Source: Caulobacter sp.
Lineage (GTDB): Bacteria > Pseudomonadota > Alphaproteobacteria > Caulobacterales > Caulobacteraceae
Length of the DNA: 64,000 nt
Direction: 5' to 3'
Assembly: GCA_016125585.1 (NCBI GenBank)
Contig: WGLL01000005.1
Location: 558,001-622,000, forward strand
A model generated the notes under the pieces. The model was not told where the DNA came from and ran no database searches. It saw only the letters and a list, made by a program, of their open reading frames with translations. Positions 1 to 8,715 of the stretch are shown here, piece after piece. The position numbers and the translations under genes are program-made. Position 1 is the stretch's first letter, and each line of letters begins with the position of its first letter.

Positions 1-52
1 GCCGCCTCAGGCCAAGCTATCCCGATGTTCCAGGCCAAATGGGAGAGACGTC

Positions 53-361
53 ATGGCTACGTTGCAAGAAATTACTGATCGCGTGAAGGCGGCCGTCGGC
101 GACGACTCCGGCCTCGGCAAGTCCCTGAAGTTCGATCTGAAGGGCGACGGATTCATCCACATCGACGGCGGCGAAGTCACCAACGAAGACAAGCCCGCCG
201 ACCTGACCATGACCATGTCCAAGGCGGACCTGGAAGACATGGGCGCCGGCAAGCTGGACGCCACCATGGCCTTCATGAGCGGCCGTCTGAAGCTGTCCGA
301 CATGGGCCTGGCGATGAGCCTGCAGCCGAAGATGGGCGCCCTCTTCTCGAAGATGGCCTAG
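53..361 (+). CDS. SCP2 sterol-binding-domain protein
   Basis: A 102-residue single-domain protein of the SCP2 sterol carrier family. Family members form a hydrophobic tunnel that binds lipids or acyl-CoA, and stand-alone bacterial copies have no settled role. The C-terminal half (about residues 50-95) shows the typical run: a 'DLTMTMS' strand, a short acidic helix, then 'GKLDATMAFMSGRLKLSDMGLAM'-like helix pattern (the 'F.sGklKi.Gd' signature). The ATG at 53 follows GGGAGA at 41-46. No signal peptide, so cytoplasmic. A strong terminator follows at once, so it is probably the last or only gene of its unit. The first 52 bases hold no recognisable gene. Confidence 0.85.
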   Translation: MATLQEITDRVKAAVGDDSGLGKSLKFDLKGDGFIHIDGGEVTNEDKPADLTMTMSKADLEDMGAGKLDATMAFMSGRLKLSDMGLAMSLQPKMGALFSKMA

Positions 362-386
362 CCTTTCAGGCAGTCAAAGATGACGG

Positions 387-427
387 ACGGCGCGGAGGGG
401 GTGACCCTTCCGCGCCGTTCTGCTTTT
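387..427 (+). terminator. Rho-independent terminator of the SCP2 gene
   Basis: Perfect 10-bp stem (387-396 pairs with 409-418, ACGGCGCGGA with its complement) with a 12-nt loop, followed by a T-rich tail ending in TTTT at 427. It lies 25 bp after the stop codon. Confidence 0.85.
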
Positions 428-476
428 CTGGGCCGGAACAGCCGGGGGCGGCGCGATTTCGATAAGGACTGTCGCA

Positions 477-1145
477 ATGATCCATAGTCGCCGCGCCGCC
501 ATGCTTGGCCTGGCCAGTCTCCTCCCGGCCGCCTTCGCCGGCGTCGCACGGGCCGAGATCCGGACCGTCGAGGTGTCGAAGATCTTCCCCTATCTCGACA
601 TGTATCTCGAGTTGCCCCCGGCCCAGCGCACCCACTTCGCAATGGCCTACGCCCTGCGCCGCGACGGCAAGCCGGCGACCGGCGTGCAACTGACCCTGCT
701 GGGACCGGGCGGCGCGCGAACGCCGCTGCCCGTCGGAGCCGACGGCCGGGTCCTGCGCCTGCCGACCCTGGCGGACTACAAGTCAAAGGCCATGGTCGAA
801 CTGGCCAAGCCGGACGGGACCAAGGTGGCGCTCAACCTCGAAATGGTCGCCCGGGTCGCCCCCGCCGCAACCCTTGCCGCCGCCGACCTGGCCCGGGCGG
901 TCAACCAGTGCGACGCGGCGATCAAGGCCAAGGCCGGGCTGCTCGGGTTCGCCGCGCCCAAGATCCGCCGCGTCATCCTGGTCGGCGCCGGTTCGGGAAC
1001 CGCCGTCACCGCCCAGGGCGCCGCCACCCCGTTGCCGATGATGCAGGGCTCGCCCGCCTTCGATCCGGGCCAGATGGCCTCGGCGGTCTCCGTGAAACTG
1101 GCCCGCGCCCCCTCCGCCATCCTTCTCTCCGGACGTCCGAAATGA
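477..1145 (+). CDS. Secreted protein of unknown function with Tat-like signal
   Basis: 222 residues, family not recognised. Residues 1-26 look like a signal peptide with an arginine pair (IHSRRAAMLGLASLL) and a cleavable ALA-type end (VARA), which suggests Tat export to the periplasm. The rest is a mixed alpha/beta soluble domain with no cofactor motif I can identify; an internal stretch 'VNQCDAAIKAKAG' carries the only Cys. Its TGA overlaps the ATG of the downstream hydrolase (ATGA at 1142-1145), so the two genes are translationally coupled and may share a substrate or envelope location. Start chosen because it places the signal peptide at the N-terminus. Confidence 0.7.
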   Translation: MIHSRRAAMLGLASLLPAAFAGVARAEIRTVEVSKIFPYLDMYLELPPAQRTHFAMAYALRRDGKPATGVQLTLLGPGGARTPLPVGADGRVLRLPTLADYKSKAMVELAKPDGTKVALNLEMVARVAPAATLAAADLARAVNQCDAAIKAKAGLLGFAAPKIRRVILVGAGSGTAVTAQGAATPLPMMQGSPAFDPGQMASAVSVKLARAPSAILLSGRPK

Positions 1146-2092
1146 CCCTCGCCGCGCCGCTCCTCGACATTCCGCAAGCGCCCGTCCCCGCCGCCGGCGC
1201 CGCCGAATGGTTCCGCGGCGCGGACGGCGCCCGCCTGCGCGCCGCCCTGTTCCAGCCGCCGGGCGAGGCGCGGGGTTCGGTCGTCGTCAGCCCCGGTCGC
1301 ACCGAGCCGATCGAGAAGTACTATGAGGTCGTCGGCGAGCTTCAGGCGCGCGGCTTCGTCGTGCTGGTCCATGATTGGCGGGGGCAGGGGCTGTCGCATC
1401 GCCTGCTGCCCGACCGGCTCAAGGGCCATGCCCTGGGCTTTGCGGATTTCGTCGCCGATTATCACGCCCTGCTGGCGCATTTCGAAAGCCGCCTGCCCGG
1501 GCCTTGGATCGCGCTGGGTCATTCGATGGGCGGCTGCCTGACCACCCTGGCCTTGGCCCATGGCGAGGCCGACCGCTTCGCCGGCGCCTTCCTGTCGGCG
1601 CCGATGCTGGGCTTGCAGACCCCCGGCCGGCCCAAGGCCGCCGCCCGCGCCCTGGCCTGGGTGATGGCCCGGCTCAAGGGCGACGACTACATCCTGGGTC
1701 AGCCTGGCGACCCGCACGGCGGCCCCTTCGAGGGCAATGTCCTGACCCACGACCCGGTCCGTTACGCCCGCAACATCGCCCAGGTGAAGGCCTGCCCCGA
1801 CCTGGCCCTCGGCGCCGGCACCTGGGCCTGGCTCGACTTCGCCTTCACCGCCTCGGCCTGGCTCAAGACGGCCCCGGGCGTGGCGGCGATCTCCATTCCG
1901 GTGGTGGTGCTGGGCGCGGCCGAGGAGGCGCTGGTCGACAACGCCGATCAGCGCGCCGTCGTCGCCCGCATGCCCCAGGGCAGCTGGACCGAGGTCCCGG
2001 GCGCCCGCCACGAGCTGTTCCAGGAAACCGACGACATCCGCGCCCGGGTCTGGGCGGCCTTCGACACCCTGGCTGCGGAGGTCGTGCCCTAA
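1142..2092 (+). CDS. Alpha/beta hydrolase, lysophospholipase (PldB)/monoacylglycerol lipase-like
   Basis: 316-residue alpha/beta hydrolase of the serine aminopeptidase S33 / PldB type, which cleaves fatty-acyl esters of lysophospholipids or monoglycerides. The nucleophile elbow GHSMGG places Ser128; the preceding 'VVLVHDWRGQGLS' (about residues 72-85) is the usual oxyanion strand-loop of the family, and a C-terminal 'GARHELF' supplies the catalytic His. The true start is the ATG at 1142, overlapping the previous stop; a longer frame upstream is only readthrough of the previous gene's shadow. No signal peptide. The gene ends 4 bp into the convergent hisN gene. Confidence 0.85.
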   Translation: MTLAAPLLDIPQAPVPAAGAAEWFRGADGARLRAALFQPPGEARGSVVVSPGRTEPIEKYYEVVGELQARGFVVLVHDWRGQGLSHRLLPDRLKGHALGFADFVADYHALLAHFESRLPGPWIALGHSMGGCLTTLALAHGEADRFAGAFLSAPMLGLQTPGRPKAAARALAWVMARLKGDDYILGQPGDPHGGPFEGNVLTHDPVRYARNIAQVKACPDLALGAGTWAWLDFAFTASAWLKTAPGVAAISIPVVVLGAAEEALVDNADQRAVVARMPQGSWTEVPGARHELFQETDDIRARVWAAFDTLAAEVVP

Positions 2093-2910
2093 AGCGCCGA
2101 CCGCTTCAGGGTCACCAGGGCCTCTTCAAGACAGGCCCGGTCGCCGGCAAAGGCGAACTGGCCGCCGTCGGTGCGGGCCGGGCTGCCGTCCCACTGGGTG
2201 ACGACGCCGCCGGCGCCCTCGATCACCGGGATCACCGCCTCGACGTCCCAGACCTTCAGGCCCGTGTCGAGCGCCAGATCGATCTTGCCCATGGCCACCA
2301 TGGCGTAGCCGTAGGCGTCCAGGCCCAGCCGGGCCAGCCGCGCGGTCGCGTGAACCTGGGTCCAGGAGCCCAGCTCCGAGCCGGTCAGGATCGCCGGGTC
2401 GGTGGTGCAGATGATGGCCTGCGTCAGCCTGGGGCAGGGCCGCACCTTCAGCGGCGTCTCCCGCCCCCGGCTCAGCAGTCGCGAGCCGCCGGCATGGCCG
2501 ATATAGAGCTCGCCGATATAGGGCTGGCCGATCGAGCCCAGCACCGGCCGGCCCTGATGGCGCAGGCCGATCAGGGTGGTCCACAGCGGCAGGCCGGCGA
2601 TGAAGGCCCGGGTGCCGTCGACCGGGTCCAGCACCCAGACGAACTCGGCGTCGGCGCGCTCCTCGCCGTATTCCTCGCCGATGATGCCGTGGTCGGGATA
2701 GCGGTCGTTGATCAGCTTGCGGATCGCCCGCTCGGCGCCCTTGTCGGCTTCGGTCACCGGATCGAAGACCGCCCCCGGCGGTCCGGCCAGGCCCTTGTCC
2801 TCCAGCCCGTGGTCGGCGCGGAACAGCGGCAGGATGGCCGCCGCGGAGGCGCGATTGAGCTCGATCAGAAAGGCGTCGAGTTCGGCGAGACGGTCGGCGC
2901 TGAGGGTCAT
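2089..2910 (-). CDS. hisN: Inositol-monophosphatase-family phosphatase, probable histidinol-phosphatase
   Basis: 273-residue Mg-dependent phosphatase of the IMPase fold. Metal ligands are visible in order: GEEYGEE (first Glu), DPVDGTRAF (paired Asp) and WDVEA (final Asp). The wording 'DPVDGTRAFIAG.P.WTTLIG' matches the HisN subgroup, which dephosphorylates L-histidinol phosphate in histidine synthesis in bacteria lacking HisB phosphatase. This is a family-level assignment, and inositol or other sugar phosphates are possible substrates. ATG at 2910 preferred; an in-frame TTG 36 bp upstream exists but lies inside the neighbouring terminator region. The stop overlaps the convergent hydrolase gene by 4 bp. 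Confidence 0.75.
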   Translation of the reverse strand: MTLSADRLAELDAFLIELNRASAAAILPLFRADHGLEDKGLAGPPGAVFDPVTEADKGAERAIRKLINDRYPDHGIIGEEYGEERADAEFVWVLDPVDGTRAFIAGLPLWTTLIGLRHQGRPVLGSIGQPYIGELYIGHAGGSRLLSRGRETPLKVRPCPRLTQAIICTTDPAILTGSELGSWTQVHATARLARLGLDAYGYAMVAMGKIDLALDTGLKVWDVEAVIPVIEGAGGVVTQWDGSPARTDGGQFAFAGDRACLEEALVTLKRSAL

Positions 2911-2946
2911 GGGGCGAGGGGTAGAGGGCGGATCGGGGCGCGGCAA

Positions 2947-2991
2947 TGAAAAATCCGGGGCCGCCGCCTGATCCTGCGGCGGCGGCCCCGG
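2947..2991 (-). terminator. Strong terminator of the S46 peptidase gene
   Basis: Perfect 14-bp GC stem (2955-2968 with 2978-2991), 9-nt loop, and on the minus strand a run of five T (complement of 2949-2953). It lies just past the S46 peptidase stop codon. Confidence 0.88.
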
Positions 2992-3004
2992 ACGATCGCT
3001 CCGG

Positions 3005-5083
3005 CTACTTGCCGGTCAGTTCCTTCACCAGGTTGTCCATCCCGTAGACCTTGGTCAGGGCTTCGGTGATGGCGGCGGTGGAGACCACGACGGTGCGGTT
3101 GACGCTGCCGTCATAGCCATAGGCGCCCCCCAGGCTGTGGATGTTGCCGTCGAAGGCAGCCCCGATCACCTGGCCCTTGGCGTCGATCACCGGCGAGCCC
3201 GAATTGCCGCCGATGATGTCGTTGGTGGTGGTGAAGTCGAACACCGTCTCCGGGTTCAGGGCGTCCTTCTTGTCGACCCAGCTTTGCGGCAGGGCGAAGG
3301 GCGCTTCGCCGGTGGCCCGGTCCCATGTCCCGCCGATGCGGGTGAAGGCCGGGATGGTGGTTCCGCGATAGGTCCAGCCGGCCACCTTGCCGTAGGACAG
3401 GCGCAGCGAGAAGGTCGCGTCCGGATAGACGCTCTGGCCATAGACGGCGAACCGGGCCTGGGCGATCCGCTCGGCGGCGGCGTCGACCGGGGCCTCGACC
3501 TCGGCCTCCCAGATCTTCCTGATCGCCTGGGCCTGGGGATCGGCCCGCAGCGCAAGCTGGATCATCGGGTCGTCCGAGGCCTCGATCGCCTCCAGCCCGC
3601 CGTCCCACAACGCCTTGCGCACCGCCGGATCGCCGAGCTTCGAGCCGTTCACCGCCTTTTCGGTCAGGCCTTCGGGGCTGTCCTTGCCCAGCAGGACCTT
3701 CACCGCCGGATGGTCGGGGCTGAGATATTCGCGGGTCTTCAGCAGCCAGTGCTCGAAGCGGATCTTCTCGATCGGCAGTTCGACCGGGGTTTCGGTCTGC
3801 AGGCCGCGCTCCATCCGGGCCAGGCGCGAGGGGCTGTAGGCGGCCGAGCGCTCGGCCTCCGGCTTGGCCCGCTCCTTGGCCGCCCGCACCAGGGTTTCAG
3901 CCCAGTTGTAGAGGCGCGATCCGCCGCCGGACTCCGCCTCGAGCTGGCGATAGACCAGATAGTTGTCGGCATAGGCGGTCTGGGCCTTTTCGATCTCCGC
4001 CCAGGGGTCGCCGATCTTCGCCGCCAGCGCCGGGTCGGCCGCCACCTTGGCCCGCAGCTCGGCCTCCTGGGCCCGCTTGGTGTTCATGAAGGCCTGATCG
4101 TTCAGGGTCAGCTGGCGACCGTAGTAGACCTTGAAGCTGTTCTCGGTGCCGAACAGGGCGTCGCCGGCCAGGCGCCGGGCCTCGTCGCCGGTCTTGCCGT
4201 ACTGGATCAGCCGGCCGCGATACTCGCTGCGCTGCAGCTGGCCGACCGGAATGGAAACGTCCCGCAGGGTCTCCAGCTGCGAGACGGTCAGCAGCCGCTG
4301 GGTCGATCCGGGGTTGCCGACCACGAAGGTGACGTCGCCTTCCTTCGGCGCGTTGGGGTTCCACTTGAGGAAGTTCTTGGTCTTCACCGGCTTGCCGTTC
4401 TCGTAGGCGCGCAGGAAGGCCGAATCCAGATCGTAGCGGGGGAAGTTGAAATTGTCGGGGTCGCCGCCGAAGAAGGCGATGTCGAACTCCGGCGCGAACA
4501 CCAGCCGCACGTCGGTGTAGCGCTGGAACTTGTAGACCTTGTATTCGCCGCCCCGATAGAAGGGGATGGCCTGGCAGCGCAGGTTCGTGGCCTTGCCGCA
4601 GATGTCGGCCTCGGCGGCGCTCATCGCTCCATCCCGGGCCTTGATGAAGTCCTCGCCGCTCTTGCCGGCGCTGGCGGTGCGGATCTGGTCGGTGACGTCG
4701 GTGATCGACAGCAGCACCTCGGCGGTCTGGCCGGCGCATTTCAGCTCTTCCTCCCGCACCTTGCTGCGGAAGCCCTGCTTCACATAGTCGACCTTGCCGC
4801 CCGAGGAGAGGTTGCCGGTGCAGCCGACGACACAGTGGTTGTTGGTCAGGATCAGTCCGTCCGGCGACACGAACGAGGCCGAGCAGCCCGACAGGCGCAC
4901 CGCCGAAAGCCGCACGTGATCCAGCCACTTGGCGTCCAGGTCGACGCCGTAGTCGGCCTTGATCTGGGCGGTGGGCAGGTTGTCGAAGGTCCACATGCCC
5001 TCGTCGGCAAGGGCGGGAGAGGCCGCGCCGGCGGCGCAGAGGGAGGTGGTGGCAATGCCGGCCAGCAACGCAATTCGGGTCAT
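3005..5083 (-). CDS. S46 family dipeptidyl-peptidase (DPP7/DPP11-like), periplasmic
   Basis: 692-residue secreted serine peptidase of MEROPS family S46, which removes dipeptides from peptide N-termini in the periplasm. An N-terminal signal peptide (residues 1-27, ending SPALA) is followed at once by 'DEGMW', typical of the family. The predicted catalytic residues are His83 in TNNHC, an Asp within GGDPDNFNFPRYDLD, and Ser628 in GGNSGSP; the length fits the family (about 690-720). Whether it prefers hydrophobic (DPP7) or acidic (DPP11) residues cannot be settled by eye. The ATG at 5083 is chosen because it starts the signal peptide and has GAAAGAG about 6 bp upstream; the frame stays open further 5' but that part is not protein-like. 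Monocistronic, with its own terminator. Confidence 0.9.
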   Translation of the reverse strand: MTRIALLAGIATTSLCAAGAASPALADEGMWTFDNLPTAQIKADYGVDLDAKWLDHVRLSAVRLSGCSASFVSPDGLILTNNHCVVGCTGNLSSGGKVDYVKQGFRSKVREEELKCAGQTAEVLLSITDVTDQIRTASAGKSGEDFIKARDGAMSAAEADICGKATNLRCQAIPFYRGGEYKVYKFQRYTDVRLVFAPEFDIAFFGGDPDNFNFPRYDLDSAFLRAYENGKPVKTKNFLKWNPNAPKEGDVTFVVGNPGSTQRLLTVSQLETLRDVSIPVGQLQRSEYRGRLIQYGKTGDEARRLAGDALFGTENSFKVYYGRQLTLNDQAFMNTKRAQEAELRAKVAADPALAAKIGDPWAEIEKAQTAYADNYLVYRQLEAESGGGSRLYNWAETLVRAAKERAKPEAERSAAYSPSRLARMERGLQTETPVELPIEKIRFEHWLLKTREYLSPDHPAVKVLLGKDSPEGLTEKAVNGSKLGDPAVRKALWDGGLEAIEASDDPMIQLALRADPQAQAIRKIWEAEVEAPVDAAAERIAQARFAVYGQSVYPDATFSLRLSYGKVAGWTYRGTTIPAFTRIGGTWDRATGEAPFALPQSWVDKKDALNPETVFDFTTTNDIIGGNSGSPVIDAKGQVIGAAFDGNIHSLGGAYGYDGSVNRTVVVSTAAITEALTKVYGMDNLVKELTGK

Positions 5084-5258
5084 GAAAGCTCTTTCATACG
5101 AGAATATGGCGGCAGGAAATTGCCCGCAGGCGCGGGCATAGCGCGCATTCAGCCTGTTTGGCCAGAAACCGCACCCGCCCTTACCCCGATTTAACTTGGA
5201 GGGGGGCGATGCTTCCGTCCATACGAAGACCGCAGGTTTGGGAAGGTTGTCCGCGTTT

Positions 5259-6440
5259 ATGTCGCTCGCATTGGCCACATTGATCTACGAATGGCGCCGC
5301 TACATGGCCGCGGTGATCGCCCTGGCCTGTTCCGGTCTGCTGGTGCTGTTCTTCATCGGCATGTTCATCGGCATCGGCAAGGGATTCACCGCCCAGATCG
5401 ACCGCGCCCGCGCCGACATCATGGTCCTGGGCCCGGGCGCCACGGCCCTGTTCAACGGCGGCCCCTCCGGCTTGCCGCGGCGGCTGATGCCGCTGGTGCT
5501 CAGCCATCCGGAAGTGACCCAGGTCGCGCCGCTCGACGGCTCCGGCGGCCGCTTCCAGAACATCGCCCAGCCGAGCAAGGACGGTCCGACCGATCCCACC
5601 AAGGCCCCCAAGAACAACAAGATGGAATTTGTCCGGCTCACCGTGATCGACGCGGTTCCGGGCGCGGTGACCGTGCCGACCGACTACACCGACGCCATGG
5701 TCGAGGCGCTGCGCCAGCCCTATGCCGTCGCCGTCGACGAGACCGCCCTCAAGACCCTCGGCGTCAAGCTCGGAGACCAGGCCATCTACAACGGCAAGAC
5801 GGTCACCATCGGCGTCGTCACCACCGGCTATCCCAACATGATGCAGCCGACCCTGGTGGTCTCCCGCGACACCCTCAGCATGCTCGGCGAGGCCGACAAC
5901 GGCACCCGGGTCGGGCCGCTGATGGTCAAGCTCGCAGACCCCTCACGGGCGGAAATCGTCGCCGCACAGCTCAACAAGATGGGCGAGGGAAAATTCAAGG
6001 CCTGGACCCGGCCCCAGCTGGCCAAGGCCAACCAGGGCTCGCTGTTCAAGGAAAGCTTCATCGCCATCATCGTCATCGTGGCGGTGATCATCTCCGGCTT
6101 CATCGGGGTGGTCATCACCTGGCAGACCCTGCGCGGCGCCATCATGGCCAACATCAAGGAGTTCGCCTCCCTCCGGGCGCTGGGCGTCTCGATGGGCAGC
6201 CTGCGGATCATCGTCCTTGAGCTGAGCTTCTGGGTCGGTGTGGTCGGCATCGGCCTGTCCCTGGGCTTCACCGCCCTGGTCACCCTGGTGGTCAAGGTCC
6301 TGGCGCCGAGCATGGTGCTGGCCTTCCCGCTGTCGATCGTGCTGACCGTCGCCACCTTCCTGCTGATCATCGCCATGCTGGCCGGTCTGCTGTCCCTCGG
6401 CGTCCTCAAGAACAGCCAACCCGCGGACCTGCTGCGATGA
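5259..6440 (+). CDS. ABC transporter permease, FtsX/MacB/DevC type
   Basis: 393-residue inner-membrane permease of the MacB/FtsX (type VII ABC) fold. One TM helix lies near residues 17-40, then a periplasmic domain of about 220 residues, then three TM helices near 265-287, 320-347 and 353-383. The cytoplasmic loop 'NIKEFASLRALGVS' after the second TM is the coupling-helix motif of DevC-like permeases. It is followed without gap by an ATPase and an HlyD-like adaptor, so the three form a tripartite exporter of the DevBCA/MacAB class; the substrate is unknown. The start is the ATG at 5259; a TTG at 5196 in frame is less likely. A 24-codon overlapping reading frame precedes it (see findings). Confidence 0.85.
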   Translation: MSLALATLIYEWRRYMAAVIALACSGLLVLFFIGMFIGIGKGFTAQIDRARADIMVLGPGATALFNGGPSGLPRRLMPLVLSHPEVTQVAPLDGSGGRFQNIAQPSKDGPTDPTKAPKNNKMEFVRLTVIDAVPGAVTVPTDYTDAMVEALRQPYAVAVDETALKTLGVKLGDQAIYNGKTVTIGVVTTGYPNMMQPTLVVSRDTLSMLGEADNGTRVGPLMVKLADPSRAEIVAAQLNKMGEGKFKAWTRPQLAKANQGSLFKESFIAIIVIVAVIISGFIGVVITWQTLRGAIMANIKEFASLRALGVSMGSLRIIVLELSFWVGVVGIGLSLGFTALVTLVVKVLAPSMVLAFPLSIVLTVATFLLIIAMLAGLLSLGVLKNSQPADLLR

Positions 6441-7192
6441 GCGCTCCCACCACCAACGGCCACCGCATCGGCGACGTCGCCCTGACGGCCAAGGGCCTCG
6501 TCAAGCGGTTCAAGACCGGCAAGACCTATGTCGAGGTGCTCAAGGGCATCGACTTCGACGCCCGTCATGGCGACGTGACCATGGTCATGGGCCCGTCGGG
6601 CTCGGGCAAGTCGACCCTGGTGGCGGCCCTGTCCGGCCTGCTCAAGCCCGATGAGGGCAAGGTCGCGGCGCTGGAGGCCCGCGACCTCTGGAAGATGTCG
6701 TCCGGGCGGATCGACCGGTTCCGGCTCGACCACTGCGGCTTCATCTTCCAGGGTTTCAACCTGTTTCCGGCCCTGACCGCCAAGCAGCAGGTGATGACCG
6801 CCCTGAAGTATCAGGGCGTTTCCAGCGCCGAGACCGAACGCCGCGCCCTGGCCTCCCTCGACGAGGTGGGTCTGACGCCGAAGATCAACCAGCGGCCGGC
6901 CGAACTGTCCGGCGGCGAGAAGCAGCGGGTAGCCATCGCCCGCGCCCTGGCCAAGAATCCCGACCTTATCTTCGCCGACGAGCCGACCTCGGCCCTCGAC
7001 GGCAAGAGCGGCCAGGTGGTCATCGGCCTGCTTCGCCGGGCCGCCACAGAGCATGGCGCGGCCGTGATCTGCGTCACCCACGACCCCCGCCTGGAGGCCT
7101 ATGCCGACCGGGTGATCCACATCGAGGACGGCAAGATTCTGGACGACGTGCGCCGCACGCCTGACGCCAATCCCGCCCCCCTCTCGCACTGA
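6437..7192 (+). CDS. ABC transporter ATPase, MacB/LolD/DevA-like
   Basis: 251-residue nucleotide-binding subunit. Walker A GPSGSGKST at about residues 51-59, Q-loop in 'IFQGFN', signature LSGGEKQ near residue 157, Walker B LIFADEPTSALD near 175, and the switch His in CVTHDPR. The typical 'MVMGPSGSGKSTL..LSGLL.PD.G' pattern groups it with LolD/MacB/DevA ATPases rather than importers. The ATG overlaps the permease stop (ATGA at 6437-6440), indicating coupled translation and a 1:1 complex with the permease. Confidence 0.92.
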   Translation: MSAPTTNGHRIGDVALTAKGLVKRFKTGKTYVEVLKGIDFDARHGDVTMVMGPSGSGKSTLVAALSGLLKPDEGKVAALEARDLWKMSSGRIDRFRLDHCGFIFQGFNLFPALTAKQQVMTALKYQGVSSAETERRALASLDEVGLTPKINQRPAELSGGEKQRVAIARALAKNPDLIFADEPTSALDGKSGQVVIGLLRRAATEHGAAVICVTHDPRLEAYADRVIHIEDGKILDDVRRTPDANPAPLSH

Positions 7193-7212
7193 ATTCCAAA
7201 GGGACGAACACG

Positions 7213-8196
7213 ATGCCTGGCTTTTTGCGTAGCCGCTGGTTCTGGATCATCACCATCCTGGCCGTCCTGCTGATCGGCGGGTTCTTCTTCATGAAGAGCC
7301 AGGGCGCGGCCAAACAGAAGCAGACGGCCGCCGCCGCCAAGCTGATCCCGGCCAGTCCCTTCGCGGCCATCGGCAACGGCAAGGCCGACGTCGAGGGCGG
7401 CATCATCCAGGTCGCCGCCCGCCGCGGCGGGGTCGTCAAGGCCGTCTATGTCGAGGAGGGCGACAAGGTCGTCGCCGGCCAGATCCTGGCGCGCCAGGAA
7501 GATGACGAGGCCCGCCTGGCCGTCGCCCGGTCCCGCGCCCAGGTGGCCCAGGCCGAATCCCAGATCGGCGTCATGCAGGTCAAGCTCAACGCCGCCCGCC
7601 GGGAGTACAAGCGGCTCCAGGAATTGTCGGCCAGCAACTTCGTGGCCCGCCAGAAGCTCGATCAGCAGCAGGACGAGATCCGCGACTGGGAGGCCCAGAT
7701 CAACGCCCAGCGCGCCACCATCGCCACCAGCCGCGCGGCCCTGGCCGAAGCCCAGTATGCGCTTGAGCTGACCATCATCCGGGCGCCGGTCGATGGCCGC
7801 ATCGCCCGCCGCTACGCCAACCCCGGCTCCGGCGCCTCGACCCTGAACGTCTCGACCATGTTCGACCTCGAGCCGGACACCGCCCGGATCGTCCGCGCCG
7901 AGATCGTCGAATCCGACATTCCCAACGTTCACGAGGGCCAGGAGGTCGAGATCCAGCCGGAATTCGACCCCTCCAAGCTCTATGTCGGCAAGGTCCTGCG
8001 CAAGGCCGGGGTGTTCGGGGCCCGCAAGCTGGCCTCCGACGATCCCTCGCAGCGCAGCGACGAGCGCGTGGTCGAGGTTGTGGTCTCGGCCGACAATGCG
8101 CCGCTGCTGGTCGGTCAGCGGGTGCTGGTCAAGTTCATGAAGCCCGGTTTCAAGGCCGGCGCCGCCCGGGCCAAGCCAAAGCCCGCCGCCCCCTGA
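7213..8196 (+). CDS. HlyD/MacA-like periplasmic adaptor subunit
   Basis: 327-residue membrane-fusion protein. A single N-terminal TM anchor (residues 8-28) is followed by the first half of a lipoyl-like domain ('GGVVKAVYVEEGDKVVAGQ', about residues 72-92), a two-helix coiled-coil hairpin (about 98-180, rich in Ala/Gln/Arg), the second lipoyl half with 'IRAPVDGRI' and a beta-barrel domain. It would link the preceding permease/ATPase to an outer-membrane channel, as DevB or MacA do. No TolC gene is nearby, so the outer-membrane partner must be encoded elsewhere. AAAGGGA lies ahead of the ATG. A bidirectional terminator follows. Confidence 0.88.
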   Translation: MPGFLRSRWFWIITILAVLLIGGFFFMKSQGAAKQKQTAAAAKLIPASPFAAIGNGKADVEGGIIQVAARRGGVVKAVYVEEGDKVVAGQILARQEDDEARLAVARSRAQVAQAESQIGVMQVKLNAARREYKRLQELSASNFVARQKLDQQQDEIRDWEAQINAQRATIATSRAALAEAQYALELTIIRAPVDGRIARRYANPGSGASTLNVSTMFDLEPDTARIVRAEIVESDIPNVHEGQEVEIQPEFDPSKLYVGKVLRKAGVFGARKLASDDPSQRSDERVVEVVVSADNAPLLVGQRVLVKFMKPGFKAGAARAKPKPAAP

Positions 8197-8222
8197 TCCT
8201 TCGGGACGCGCGGATCAGACAA

Positions 8223-8260
8223 AACGGGCCCCGGATCACTCCGGGGCCCGTTCCATTTTA
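8223..8260. terminator. Bidirectional terminator between the adaptor and glycine-zipper genes
   Basis: Perfect 13-bp stem 8223-8235 with 8240-8252 and a TCAC loop. T-rich tail on the plus strand (to 8260) and TTTTGT on the minus strand, so it can serve both convergent genes. Confidence 0.85.
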
Positions 8261-8295
8261 TCAGGCGTCAGACGCCGCGATCCAGGGCGCCGCGA

Positions 8296-8715
8296 TCAGT
8301 GACGACCGCTCGGACGCCACACGCCGCGACGGTCGCGGCAGACCTCGAAACCGTGCCAGCGGCCGCCGCGATATTCCTGCACCCAGCGGCAGTTCTCGCG
8401 GCGGTAGCTGACCCGGGCGGGATAGCTGGCGCAGCGGACGTTCTTGCGGCCGACCTCGCGGCCGGCGAAGGCGCCGACGGTGCCGCCGACCAGGGCGCCC
8501 TTGCCGCGGTCGTCGTCACCGGCCACCGCGGCGCCGAGGACGCCGCCGATGATGGCGCCGGCGATGGCCCCTTCCTTCTTGGCCTGTTTCTTCTGCACCG
8601 CGCACGGCTGGCCGCGTCCGTAGTCGCGGTACTGCTGGGCGCTGGCGAGGGTGGGCGCGGTGAAAACGGGCAGCGACATCGCGGCGCACACCGCCAGGGT
8701 CGTGATCTTGCGCAT
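8296..8715 (-). CDS. Glycine-zipper envelope protein
   Basis: 139-residue exported protein. Residues 1-26 are a Sec signal peptide (cleavage after ASA). A glycine-zipper segment lies near residues 48-90, with alternating small residues (GAIAGAIIGG..GAAVAG and GALVGGTVGAFAG) separated by a charged DDDRGKG turn; this is the double-hairpin pattern of Gly-zipper 2TM proteins of the outer membrane. The C-terminal 50 residues carry Cys, Arg, Trp and Tyr, resembling the basic tail of small 17-kDa-antigen-like proteins. There is no lipobox Cys. Function unknown; probably structural in the envelope. Confidence 0.75.
   Translation of the reverse strand: MRKITTLAVCAAMSLPVFTAPTLASAQQYRDYGRGQPCAVQKKQAKKEGAIAGAIIGGVLGAAVAGDDDRGKGALVGGTVGAFAGREVGRKNVRCASYPARVSYRRENCRWVQEYRGGRWHGFEVCRDRRGVWRPSGRH

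Noticed and set aside
3137..5194. A 685-codon plus-strand frame opposite the S46 peptidase gene
   Set aside because: Shadow frame; the minus strand has a signal peptide, a catalytic triad and family length.
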